Part shown: piece by piece, positions 8,560 through 16,301 of the stretch | How the letters are laid out: each line of letters opens with the position of its first letter | How positions within the stretch are numbered: position 1 is the stretch's first letter | DNA from: Halopseudomonas pachastrellae | Lineage (GTDB): Bacteria; Pseudomonadota; Gammaproteobacteria; Pseudomonadales; Pseudomonadaceae | Direction of reading: 5' to 3' | NCBI RefSeq assembly: GCF_900114765.1 | Contig: NZ_FOUD01000011.1 | Coordinates: 62,001 to 126,000 of the forward strand | Length of the DNA stretch: 64,000 nucleotides | Position numbers and translations under genes: made by a program | Notes under the pieces: generated by a model | Database searches by the model: none | Told to the model about the DNA's origin: nothing | The model's input: the letters and a program-made list of their open reading frames with translations, nothing else

Positions 8560-9684
8560 CTATTGGCCTTCTTTGGCGTTCAGCACGTCGACGGGCGCCA
8601 GCATTTCGCCGGTGTCGTTGCCCCAGGCGTTGCGCTCGAAGGTTATGACGGCGGCAACGTCGACTTCCGACAGTTGCTTGCCGAACGCAGCCATGGCCGT
8701 GCCCGGTACGCCGTTGAGCACGATATCCAGGTGCTGGGCCATATCCTCGGTGACGATGGCGCTGCCCTTGAGCGCCGGGAACATCGGCGGCAGGCCTTCG
8801 CCGGTGGGCTGGTGACAGGATGCGCAGGCGGAGGCGTAAACCTTTTCGCCGCGCTCGACGAGTTCCTCGAGCGTCCACTCCTTCTCGCGCAGTTCAGCCT
8901 CTTTGGCGGCGGCCTCTTTCTGCTCGGCCATCCAGGCGTCGTATTCATCCTGGGGCAGCACTTCGACCACCACCGGCATGAAGCCGTGATCCTTGCCGCA
9001 CAGTTCGGTGCATTGGCCGCGGTAGATGCCGGGCTCTTCTACGCGGGTCCAGGCTTCGTTGATAAAGCCGGGGATGGCGTCCTTCTTGACTGCAAAATCC
9101 GGCACCCACCAGGAGTGGATCACGTCGGCAGCGGTCACCAGGAAGCGGACCTTCTTGCCAACCGGAATGACCAGCGGGTTGTCCACTTCGAGCAGGTAGT
9201 TGGGGTTCTTGTCGCTGACGTTGCCGATTTCATCGCGCGGGGTCGACATGCTGCTGAAGAAGCTCACGCCTTCACCCACGTACTGGTACTGCCAGCGCCA
9301 CTGGTAGCCGGTGACCAGGATATCGATGTCCGCCTCGTCGGCGTCGTAGATGTCGATCAGGGTTTTGGTGGCCGGAATGGCCATGACGATGAGAATCGCC
9401 AGCGGGATCACCGTCCAGAGAATTTCCACGCCAAGGTGTTCGTGGAAGGTGGCTGGTTTGCTGTCCTCGGATTTGCGATGCATCAGCATCGACCAGAACA
9501 TCACTCCAAACACTAGGATGCCGATGACCACGCAGATCCAGAAAATGGTCATGTGCAGGTCAAATACGGATTGACTGACTTCGGTGACGCCCCGGCGCAT
9601 GTTGACGCCCCACTCGGCACTCGCATGGGCGCCGAGCACAGACAGGGACAGTCCAACCGGCCAGGTGATTGCTGCTCGCAACAT
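8560..9684 (-). CDS. coxB: Cytochrome c oxidase subunit II with C-terminal cytochrome c domain
   Basis: Electron-entry subunit of the aa3 oxidase, 374 residues. Order: signal peptide (1-23), two membrane helices (about 47-67 and 90-107), CuA cupredoxin domain with H190, C225, C229, H233 and M236 (CTELCGKDHGFM), a charged linker, and a c-type heme domain with C287-A-S-C290-H291. This is the caa3 arrangement common in pseudomonads. The start MLRAAITWPVG was chosen because it gives a signal peptide and has AAAGGGGG upstream; an earlier in-frame start adds 24 non-conserved residues. First gene of the cox run. Confidence 0.95.
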   Translation of the reverse strand: MLRAAITWPVGLSLSVLGAHASAEWGVNMRRGVTEVSQSVFDLHMTIFWICVVIGILVFGVMFWSMLMHRKSEDSKPATFHEHLGVEILWTVIPLAILIVMAIPATKTLIDIYDADEADIDILVTGYQWRWQYQYVGEGVSFFSSMSTPRDEIGNVSDKNPNYLLEVDNPLVIPVGKKVRFLVTAADVIHSWWVPDFAVKKDAIPGFINEAWTRVEEPGIYRGQCTELCGKDHGFMPVVVEVLPQDEYDAWMAEQKEAAAKEAELREKEWTLEELVERGEKVYASACASCHQPTGEGLPPMFPALKGSAIVTEDMAQHLDIVLNGVPGTAMAAFGKQLSEVDVAAVITFERNAWGNDTGEMLAPVDVLNAKEGQ

Positions 9685-10101
9685 TCCCGGTCCCCCTTTA
9701 TTGTTTTTATCGCTCCCGGTGCACGAAACGGAGGGGGTATCACACTGCGCAGACACCCAGGCAGGACGCTGAAAAATCGGCTGTCATGCTCTTGCCGACT
9801 TGTTCAGCAGCCCGCTTACCGCAGGACATACAGCGCGTTCTACGCGGCGTTTTATCCCCCGGCCAGCACTTCCCCCACAGGCCACCAGTCATCTGGAGTA
9901 TAGACAGGGGTCGGGGGGGCGCAATGTTGTCGCGGAGAAATCTTGGCGGGGTGTGCGGCGGCCTTATTACAATTTGATCTGGTGGCTCGCCGTGAGGCAC
10001 TTTGACGCATTCGATCCCCTCTGCTAGGTTTTTCGCTTTAAAATAATGTCAAAGTGATGCTGCTCGCAGGCAGCCTCCGTTCGCCGTTGTGGAGCTTGAG
10101 T
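9685..10101. other. Divergent intergenic region between coxB and a hypothetical gene
   Basis: 417 bases without a credible gene. It must hold the coxB promoter (minus strand) and the promoter of the gene at 10102 (plus strand). On the plus strand, TTGACG at 10002-10007 followed 17 bases later by TAGGTT is a possible weak sigma-70 promoter. It lies inside a widely spaced inverted repeat described separately. I could not pick a convincing coxB promoter by eye. Confidence 0.4.
9998..10056. repeat. Spaced inverted repeat flanking a candidate promoter
   Basis: CACTTTGAC (9998-10006) and its exact reverse complement GTCAAAGTG (10048-10056) are separated by 41 bases. The left arm overlaps the candidate -35 box TTGACG; the right arm falls just after an A/T-rich stretch (TTTAAAATAATG). 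A nine-base perfect match either side of a promoter could be a pair of operator half-sites. Chance occurrence is not excluded. Confidence 0.35.
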
Positions 10102-10746
10102 ATGAACATCGCTGGGCTGAAACGCCGTATTGCCGAGGCAACGGCGCAGAGTGATTCGCGTGAGGGGATGCAAGCCTGGCTGCAGACCCGCATTGCGGAT
10201 CTACACCCTTCCATTCGCCTGCATGAGGACCCGGTTGGTCATCTGCAGCGCTTTGCCACTGCCTATATCGAAGAGGTACCCGAGGTGCTGGAAGCCGCTG
10301 CGGCGGTTGCCGAGTCAGCGCAGCTCAAGCCGCGCATGTTGCCGGTATTGAAGGTGGCCGAGGCGTTCTTTCTGCAGCCGCCTGATCTGCCGGCTGAGCA
10401 TCAGGGGCTGGTAAGTCTGCTGGACGAAGCCTATCTTTCCCATCGCCTGGTTGAAGAGGTGAATGACCGCTATGTGTCGCACGGTGGTGAATCCCTTATT
10501 CCGATGGATACCACCCGCGCCAATGTGATTGTGCATCATCTGCTGGGCGAGCCCTTTGCCAATCGGCTGGATGCGGCGGTCGAGGAGGCGGTAGCCGGGC
10601 TGTTGCCCGAAGATCTGTTCCAGTCAGCGGAGTTTCAGGCTTATCGCGCGCAGCTGGACACGGCCAGCGTGCAGCGTCTGTGGGCGCAGTGGCCGTGCAT
10701 GTCGCAGCAGTTGGGTGTGGATATAGAGCTGCGCGGCGCAGTCTGA
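10102..10746 (+). CDS. Conserved hypothetical protein
   Basis: A 214-residue soluble, mainly helical and acidic protein. I recognise no catalytic motif, signal peptide or membrane segment. It begins MNIAGLKRRIAEAT and contains a DEAYLSHRLVEEVNDRY stretch suggestive of a helical regulatory or adaptor domain. ATG chosen because it follows TGGAG at good spacing; upstream GTG/ATG codons in frame add a poor leader. It is divergent from coxB and convergent with yheV, so it is probably monocistronic. Confidence 0.7.
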   Translation: MNIAGLKRRIAEATAQSDSREGMQAWLQTRIADLHPSIRLHEDPVGHLQRFATAYIEEVPEVLEAAAAVAESAQLKPRMLPVLKVAEAFFLQPPDLPAEHQGLVSLLDEAYLSHRLVEEVNDRYVSHGGESLIPMDTTRANVIVHHLLGEPFANRLDAAVEEAVAGLLPEDLFQSAEFQAYRAQLDTASVQRLWAQWPCMSQQLGVDIELRGAV

Positions 10747-10765
10747 TCAGGCGGCGCCGCCAGCC

Positions 10766-11029
10766 TCAGTCTTTCTTTTTCAGGCGCGGGTTAGGGAAGA
10801 ACTGCACGGTCTGGCTGGTGGGCTTTTTCGGCGCCTTGCGTACCTCATTGACCCGGGTACCCAGCTCCTTGGGTACCGAGTTACCACGCGCATCCAACGT
10901 ATCGGTATAGCCGCACTGCACGCACTCGCGGTGCGGCACGCCCTCTACCTCGTACATCTTGATGGTATCCATGGCGCTGCACGCCGGGCAGACTGCGCCG
11001 GCGATAAAGCGTTTGACCGGCCCGCTCAC
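10766..11029 (-). CDS. YheV-family putative zinc-ribbon protein
   Basis: An 87-residue protein with two CxxC pairs (VCPACSAMD and RECVQCGYTD), a small zinc-ribbon arrangement, followed by a basic C-terminal tail ending KKKD. This matches the YheV (DUF2387) family, usually coded immediately after oligopeptidase A. Here its start overlaps the prlC stop by four bases (ATGA type), so it is translated with prlC. Its function is unknown. Confidence 0.85.
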   Translation of the reverse strand: MSGPVKRFIAGAVCPACSAMDTIKMYEVEGVPHRECVQCGYTDTLDARGNSVPKELGTRVNEVRKAPKKPTSQTVQFFPNPRLKKKD

Positions 11030-13068
11030 GCTGCCTCTCCTGTCAGGCCACTGTGGCGCAGCAGCGGATCAATTGACGGCTCGCGACCGCGGAAGGCGAC
11101 GAACAGCGCCATTGGCGCCTCGCTGCCGCCACGGGCAAGGATGTTGTCGCGGAAGGCGCGGCCCGTCTCGGCGTTCAGCACGCCCTCTTCCTCAAAGCGC
11201 GAGAAGGCATCGGCCGACAGCACTTCTGCCCACTTGTAGCTGTAGTAGCCCGCTGCGTAACCGCCAGCGAAGATGTGGCTGAAGCCATTCTGGAAGCGGT
11301 TGAAGGACGGCACCTTGATGACCGCAATTTCTTCGCGCACCTGATCCAGCACCTGTTGTGCGCTCAGCTCCGGCTGCTTGCGTACGTGCAGTTCAAAGTC
11401 GAACAACGAGAACTCGATCTGGCGCAGCATGCCGAGGCCTGACTGGAAGTTCTTGGCTGCCAGCATCTTGTCCAGCAGGTCCTGCGGCAGCGGCTCGCCG
11501 GTTTCATAATGGCTGGAAATCAGCGCCAGACCGTCCGGCTCCCAGCACCAGTTTTCCATGAACTGGCTCGGCAGCTCGACCGCATCCCAGGCCACGCCGT
11601 TGATGCCGCTGGCGGAGGCGTAGTTCACCCGGGTCAGCAGGTGGTGCAGGCCGTGGCCAAACTCGTGGAACAGGGTGGTGACCTCATCGTAGGTCAGCAG
11701 CGCCGGCTTGCCGCCAACGGCGGGAGTGAAGTTGCAGACCAGATAGGCAATCGGGCGCTGCAGTGCGCCGTCCGGCAGCAGGCGGCGGTCCCGGCAGCCG
11801 TCCATCCAGGCGCCGCCGCGCTTGTTGGCGCGGGCGTATAGATCAAGGAAGAAACGGCCGATGACTTCGCCCTGCTCGATCACTTCGAACAGGCGGGCGT
11901 CCTTGTGCCAGCGCTCGAACTCGGCGACTTCACGCAGCTCGATGCCGTACAGCTTCTGTACGATGGAGAACATGCCGTTGATCACGGTATCGACCGGGAA
12001 GTAGGGGCGCAGCATTTCTTGCGAGATGGCATAGCGCTGCTGGCGCAGTTGCTCGCTGTAAAAGCCGACGTCCCAGGGCTGCAGGTCGTCGCAGCCCTGC
12101 TCGGCGGCAAAGGCTTTCAGTGCGGCCAGATCCTGTTGGGCGAAGGGTTTGCTGCGCTCGCCCAGATCGCGCAGGAAGCCCAGTACCTGATCGGTGCTTT
12201 CGGCCATCTTGGTCGCCAGTGACAGCTCGGCGTAGTTGGCAAAACCCAGCAGTTCGGCCAGCTCCTGTCGCAAGACCAGAATCTCGTCGATGATAGGGCC
12301 GTTGTCGAACTGACCGGCGTTCGGGCCCTGATCCGATGCGCGAGTGCAGAAGGCGGTGTAGACCTCCTGACGCAGGGCGCGGTCGCTGGCGTAGGTCATC
12401 ACCGGGAAATAGCTGGGGAATTCCAGCGTGATCAGCCAGCCGTCCAGCTCACGGGCTTCGGCAGCCTGTTTGGCCTGCGCCAGCGCAGATTCGGGCAGGC
12501 CGTCGAGTTGGGCGGCATCGGTAATATGTTTGGTCCAGGCCTGGGTTGCATCCAGTACCTGATTGGAGAAGGTGCTCTGCAGCTCGGACAGGCGCATTTG
12601 CAGCTCGCCATAGCGCTTTTGCTGCTCGGGCGGCAGGGCGATGCCGGACAGTTTGAAGTCACGCAACGCATGTTCAAGGATGGTCTGCTGGGCGGTGTCC
12701 AGCTTGGCAAATTCGTCGCTGTCGGCCAGTTGCTGATAGGCGTCGAACAGCGCCTGGTTTTGCCCCATCTCGGTGTAGTACTGGCTCAGCAGCGGCAGAC
12801 AGCTCTCGTAGGCTTCGCGCAGCTCGGGGCTGTTCATCACCGCGTTGAGGTGGCTGACCGGCGACCAGGCGCGGCCAAGGCGCTCGCCCATGTCATCCTG
12901 CGGCTCGATCAGGTTGGCCCAGGTCCACTGCGCCGGCGGGTTGGCCAGCAGCGCATCAAGCTGTGCGCGGTTGTCGGCCAGAATCTGCTCGATGGCCGGT
13001 TTGACGTGCTCGGCGCGGATCTCGGCAAAGGGTGGCAGATCGTAGGGTTGCAGCAGCGGATTGGGCAT
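11026..13068 (-). CDS. prlC: Oligopeptidase A
   Basis: Cytoplasmic zinc metallopeptidase of family M3 that cleaves oligopeptides, including signal-peptide fragments. It has 680 residues, the standard length. The catalytic motif H468-E469-F-G-H472 (LFHEFGHGLHHLL) is intact, and the third zinc ligand lies in the following helix region (VELPSQFMENW). The start MPNPLLQPYDLPPF matches the usual N terminus. It forms a two-gene unit with yheV and is divergent from the carbonic anhydrase-like gene. Confidence 0.96.
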   Translation of the reverse strand: MPNPLLQPYDLPPFAEIRAEHVKPAIEQILADNRAQLDALLANPPAQWTWANLIEPQDDMGERLGRAWSPVSHLNAVMNSPELREAYESCLPLLSQYYTEMGQNQALFDAYQQLADSDEFAKLDTAQQTILEHALRDFKLSGIALPPEQQKRYGELQMRLSELQSTFSNQVLDATQAWTKHITDAAQLDGLPESALAQAKQAAEARELDGWLITLEFPSYFPVMTYASDRALRQEVYTAFCTRASDQGPNAGQFDNGPIIDEILVLRQELAELLGFANYAELSLATKMAESTDQVLGFLRDLGERSKPFAQQDLAALKAFAAEQGCDDLQPWDVGFYSEQLRQQRYAISQEMLRPYFPVDTVINGMFSIVQKLYGIELREVAEFERWHKDARLFEVIEQGEVIGRFFLDLYARANKRGGAWMDGCRDRRLLPDGALQRPIAYLVCNFTPAVGGKPALLTYDEVTTLFHEFGHGLHHLLTRVNYASASGINGVAWDAVELPSQFMENWCWEPDGLALISSHYETGEPLPQDLLDKMLAAKNFQSGLGMLRQIEFSLFDFELHVRKQPELSAQQVLDQVREEIAVIKVPSFNRFQNGFSHIFAGGYAAGYYSYKWAEVLSADAFSRFEEEGVLNAETGRAFRDNILARGGSEAPMALFVAFRGREPSIDPLLRHSGLTGEAA

Positions 13069-13196
13069 GGCGGGTATCCTGATTCGATCGATGACTTACA
13101 ATGCGCCCATGGTAATCAACTCGGGCGCGCTTGGCATCGCGACTGTGTTAGAAACTCTCAATGACGGCGATAGCCTGATAATTCAAGGGTGAAGCA

Positions 13197-13739
13197 ATGA
13201 ACGTGCGTGGATTCAGGGACTGGCAGCCGGTACTCGGTGACCGGGTTTTTGTTGACCCCTCGGCCGTGGTGCTGGGCGATGTGGAGCTGGGTGACGACTG
13301 CTCGGTGTGGCCCGGCGCGATCATTCGCGGCGATATGCACCGTATCCGTATTGGCGACCGCACCAGCGTGCAGGACGGCAGCGTGCTGCATATTACCCAT
13401 GCCGGCCCCTTTAACCCTGACGGCTACCCGCTGACCATCGGTGATGACGTCACCATCGGCCACAAGGTGCTGCTGCACGGCTGCAGCATTGGCGATCGGG
13501 TGCTGGTGGGCATGGGCAGCATCGTCATGGATGGTGCGGTGGTCGAGGACGAGGTGATCATTGGCGCTGGCTCACTGGTGCCGGCCAATAGAATCTTGGA
13601 GAGCGGCTACCTGTACATGGGCAGCCCGGCCAAACAGGTGCGTGCGCTGACCGACAAGGAGCGCGAGTTCTTCACCTACTCGGCGGCCAACTATGTGCGC
13701 CTGAAGGATCAGCACCTGCTGGAGAGCTACGCGGACTAG
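13197..13739 (+). CDS. Gamma-carbonic anhydrase family protein
   Basis: A 180-residue left-handed beta-helix protein built from hexapeptide repeats, of the YrdA/PaaY-like gamma-carbonic anhydrase group. The repeats run from about residue 17 to 140 (for example VFVDPSAVVLGDVELGDDC). Metal-ligand histidines are present in the expected places (DGSVLHITHAG, TIGHKVLLHGC). Members of this group bind zinc, but many show no hydration activity, so the reaction is uncertain. The same gene pair, with prlC divergent, is common in pseudomonads. Confidence 0.88.
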   Translation: MNVRGFRDWQPVLGDRVFVDPSAVVLGDVELGDDCSVWPGAIIRGDMHRIRIGDRTSVQDGSVLHITHAGPFNPDGYPLTIGDDVTIGHKVLLHGCSIGDRVLVGMGSIVMDGAVVEDEVIIGAGSLVPANRILESGYLYMGSPAKQVRALTDKEREFFTYSAANYVRLKDQHLLESYAD

Positions 13740-13794
13740 CTGGCGGCGGCTATACTCCGCGGTTAGCGGGTGCGAGCAAGGAGAGGCAGACAAC

Positions 13795-14868
13795 GTGAAC
13801 GGGAAGTTCCCAATGGACGAGGCGGCCGGTAACGGCCTGGGCCAGCAGGCGCGCCGCTCGCTGCTGCAGCTGATCTTTGTGTCTACCGGAGCCCTGCTGT
13901 GGGGCTTCGCCCTGCTGCAGTTCGACAACGACAATACCCTGCTGGCCTGGCTGGAGATCGCCGTGGGCAGCCTGCTGATCTGGTCGGCCTGGTACCTGCG
14001 CCGGGTGCGTTGGCTGACGCCCTGGATCTACGCCTATCTGCTGCCTACCTTCTGCTTCCAGATCTACATCATGCTGATGCCGGCGGCCTCTGCTACGGCC
14101 TTTGTCTGGGTCTATATGGTGCCGATGCTTGCCTACCTGCTGTTGGGCGGCAAGGCGGGCCTGTTGCTGTCCTTGCCCTTCATGCTGCTGGCGGTGGTGC
14201 TGTACATCACTCGTTACGCCGACCTGCAGACAGCGCACGGGCTGATCGATCTGGGCAACGCGGTGATCTGCGGGTTGATGATCCTGTTGTTCGTGCACTT
14301 CTATGAAGTACGCCGGGCCAATGCCCAGCAGACCCTGGAGCGCCTCGCTGAAACCGACGCGCTGACCGGGGTCTACAACCGCGGCCGCTTCCAACAGCTG
14401 TTTGAGCAGTGCATCGAGCAGGGCCAGCGCAGTGGTGACGGGTTTGCCCTGGTGTTGCTGGATGTCGATCACTTCAAGCAGGTCAACGATGGTTGGGGGC
14501 ATGAGGTGGGTGACCGTGCCCTGCGCCACCTGTGTAAAGTACTGCAGCGCCGCCTGCGCAAGACCGATGTGATCGGCCGCCTGGGTGGTGAGGAATTCGG
14601 CCTGCTGCTGCGTAGCACCGATGCGCAGGCTGGCGAGCAACTGGTGCAGGTGCTCTGCAGTCAGTTGCAGCAGACGCCGCTGTGCTGGGGCGACAAGCAG
14701 GAGCTGCGTATCACCGCGACCTTTGGCGTGGCGCATTGGCCCACGGATGCGCTGGATGCCGAGAGCCTCTATCGTCGGGCCGACCAGCGTCTATACCGGG
14801 GCAAGGCCTATGGCCGCAACCGGGTGATCAGTCAGGGCGGTCCGCTGCAGATCAGCGAGCTGGGCTGA
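13795..14868 (+). CDS. Membrane-bound diguanylate cyclase
   Basis: A 357-residue protein with about six N-terminal membrane helices (roughly 20-175) as sensory module, then a C-terminal GGDEF domain that makes cyclic di-GMP. The active-site loop reads RLGGEEFGLLL, an active-type motif. The product-inhibition I-site RxxD is present five residues upstream (RKTD). TDALTGVYNRG and LLDVDHFKQVNDGWGH confirm the fold. GTG start chosen for the AAGGAGAGG eight bases upstream; an ATG six codons later is less likely. The signal sensed is unknown. Confidence 0.92.
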   Translation: MNGKFPMDEAAGNGLGQQARRSLLQLIFVSTGALLWGFALLQFDNDNTLLAWLEIAVGSLLIWSAWYLRRVRWLTPWIYAYLLPTFCFQIYIMLMPAASATAFVWVYMVPMLAYLLLGGKAGLLLSLPFMLLAVVLYITRYADLQTAHGLIDLGNAVICGLMILLFVHFYEVRRANAQQTLERLAETDALTGVYNRGRFQQLFEQCIEQGQRSGDGFALVLLDVDHFKQVNDGWGHEVGDRALRHLCKVLQRRLRKTDVIGRLGGEEFGLLLRSTDAQAGEQLVQVLCSQLQQTPLCWGDKQELRITATFGVAHWPTDALDAESLYRRADQRLYRGKAYGRNRVISQGGPLQISELG

Positions 14869-15009
14869 GTGTGTTTCGGCCTGCGGATTGGCGTGCGATC
14901 AAGTGCGTGAATAGTAGGCGAGTTCGCGCGGGTCGCTGGCGATGTTCGTTTATGATCCGGGAGTTCGCGGTGTTTCCGCTCATTCACCAATTCAAACGAG
15001 AGGCATCTG

Positions 15010-16032
15010 ATGTCTGCTTATAGCAACCGTAAAGTCGTACTCAACAAACGCCCGCAGGGTGAAATCCAGGATGGCGATCTGGTTCTCAAAGAAGAGCCGG
15101 TACGTGATCTGAAAGACGGCGAAGTACTGATCAAGACTCTGTGGCTGTCGCTGGACCCCTACATGCGTCCGCGTATGAACGACAGCAAGGGCTACATGGA
15201 CCCGATCGAAATCGGCGCGCCGATTGTCGGTGAGAGCGTTGGCCGGGTTGTCGAGTCGAAGTCCGACAACTATCAGGTGGGCGATGTGGTTACTGTCTAC
15301 TCCGGCTGGCAGGAGTACTGCATCATTCCGGGCAACGCCGAGATGGTCTACAAGATCAAGGATCAGGGCGTGCCGCTGCAAACCTACCTGGGTGTGGCGG
15401 GCATGCCGGGTCGCACGGGTTACTGCGGCCTGATGTACGTCGGCAAGCCCAAGGCTGGCGAGACCGTGGTTGTTGCTGCGGCTTCCGGCCCGGTGGGTAC
15501 CGTGGTGGGTCAGACTGCCAAGCAGGAAGGCTGCCGCGTGGTCGGTATCGCCGGTGGCCCCGAGAAGTGCCGCTATGTGGTCGAGGAGCTGGGTTTTGAT
15601 GCCTGCATCGATTACAAGGCCGGTAACCTGGACGCCGATCTGGCGGCTGCCTGCCCGAACGGTATCGATGTGTACTTTGAGAACGTGGGCGGCGACGTTG
15701 CCAAGGCCGTTGCCAAGCTGCTCAACCCGGGTGCCCGTGTGCCGATCTGTGGTTATGTATCGGCCTACAACGCGGAAGACCAGAGCAAGGTCGAAACTCC
15801 TTTCCACATCTTCGGCGCGCTTGATCCCAAGCCGGAACATCGCTTCTTCCTGGTCACCGAGTGGCAGGACAAGCACCAGGAGATCACCGCGCTGCTGGCT
15901 GAGCAGGTGGCTTCCGGCAAGCTGAAGTACAGCGAAACCGTAGCCGAAGGCCTGGACAACGCCGTTGAGGCATTCAAAGGCATGCTCAAGGGCAAGAACT
16001 TCGGCAAGCAGCTGGTTCACATCGCCGACTGA
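15010..16032 (+). CDS. NADP-dependent zinc-free MDR oxidoreductase
   Basis: A 340-residue medium-chain reductase of the leukotriene B4 dehydrogenase/prostaglandin reductase/CurA type, which reduces alpha,beta-unsaturated carbonyls with NADPH. No zinc-ligand cysteine pattern is present. Landmarks are WLSLDPYMRPRMN near residue 50, the nucleotide-binding turn AASGPVGTVVGQ, and PNGIDVYFENVGG. The ATG follows ACGAGAGGCATCTG. It stands alone, with a GC-rich hairpin downstream. The physiological substrate cannot be told from sequence. Confidence 0.9.
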   Translation: MSAYSNRKVVLNKRPQGEIQDGDLVLKEEPVRDLKDGEVLIKTLWLSLDPYMRPRMNDSKGYMDPIEIGAPIVGESVGRVVESKSDNYQVGDVVTVYSGWQEYCIIPGNAEMVYKIKDQGVPLQTYLGVAGMPGRTGYCGLMYVGKPKAGETVVVAAASGPVGTVVGQTAKQEGCRVVGIAGGPEKCRYVVEELGFDACIDYKAGNLDADLAAACPNGIDVYFENVGGDVAKAVAKLLNPGARVPICGYVSAYNAEDQSKVETPFHIFGALDPKPEHRFFLVTEWQDKHQEITALLAEQVASGKLKYSETVAEGLDNAVEAFKGMLKGKNFGKQLVHIAD

Positions 16033-16047
16033 TCTTGCACTGCCTGC

Positions 16048-16079
16048 CTGTTCCGGGCGCCCTCGCGCGCCCGGGACAG
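16048..16079 (+). terminator. Hairpin downstream of the MDR oxidoreductase
   Basis: Thirteen-base arms (CTGTTCCGGGCGC and GCGCCCGGGACAG, one G-U type mismatch) with a six-base loop, 15 bases after the stop codon. There is no following T run, so it may end transcription inefficiently or simply protect the mRNA 3' end. Confidence 0.45.
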
Positions 16080-16301
16080 AGCCTCGGCTGCCGTTCGGCG
16101 GCCGATTCTGACTCTCCCCCCTTTCGCCGTTCTGGCGACACATTCTGACCAATTCGACGACTTTTGGTACAGAAACTGCATTGTTCTGCACTATCCTGAG
16201 CCAGGCTGCCTATTCCTGCTCAGTGGCTGCACTGCTCTGGTGCGCTGGCTGTTCTGTCGCGCTATCAAAGTGCCAGTTTCCAAATGGAACAGGTATCGCC
16301 T

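Noticed and set aside
7221-8648. 475-codon open frame antisense to ctaD
   Set aside because: It lies wholly opposite a conserved oxidase gene; its sequence is rich in Gly, His, Gln and Arg, as expected from reading a high-GC gene backwards, and no domain is visible.
16284-16301. Upstream ATG for the Amt fusion gene
   Set aside because: No ribosome-binding site precedes 16284, whereas AGG lies eight bases before 16302. The choice changes only six residues and remains uncertain.
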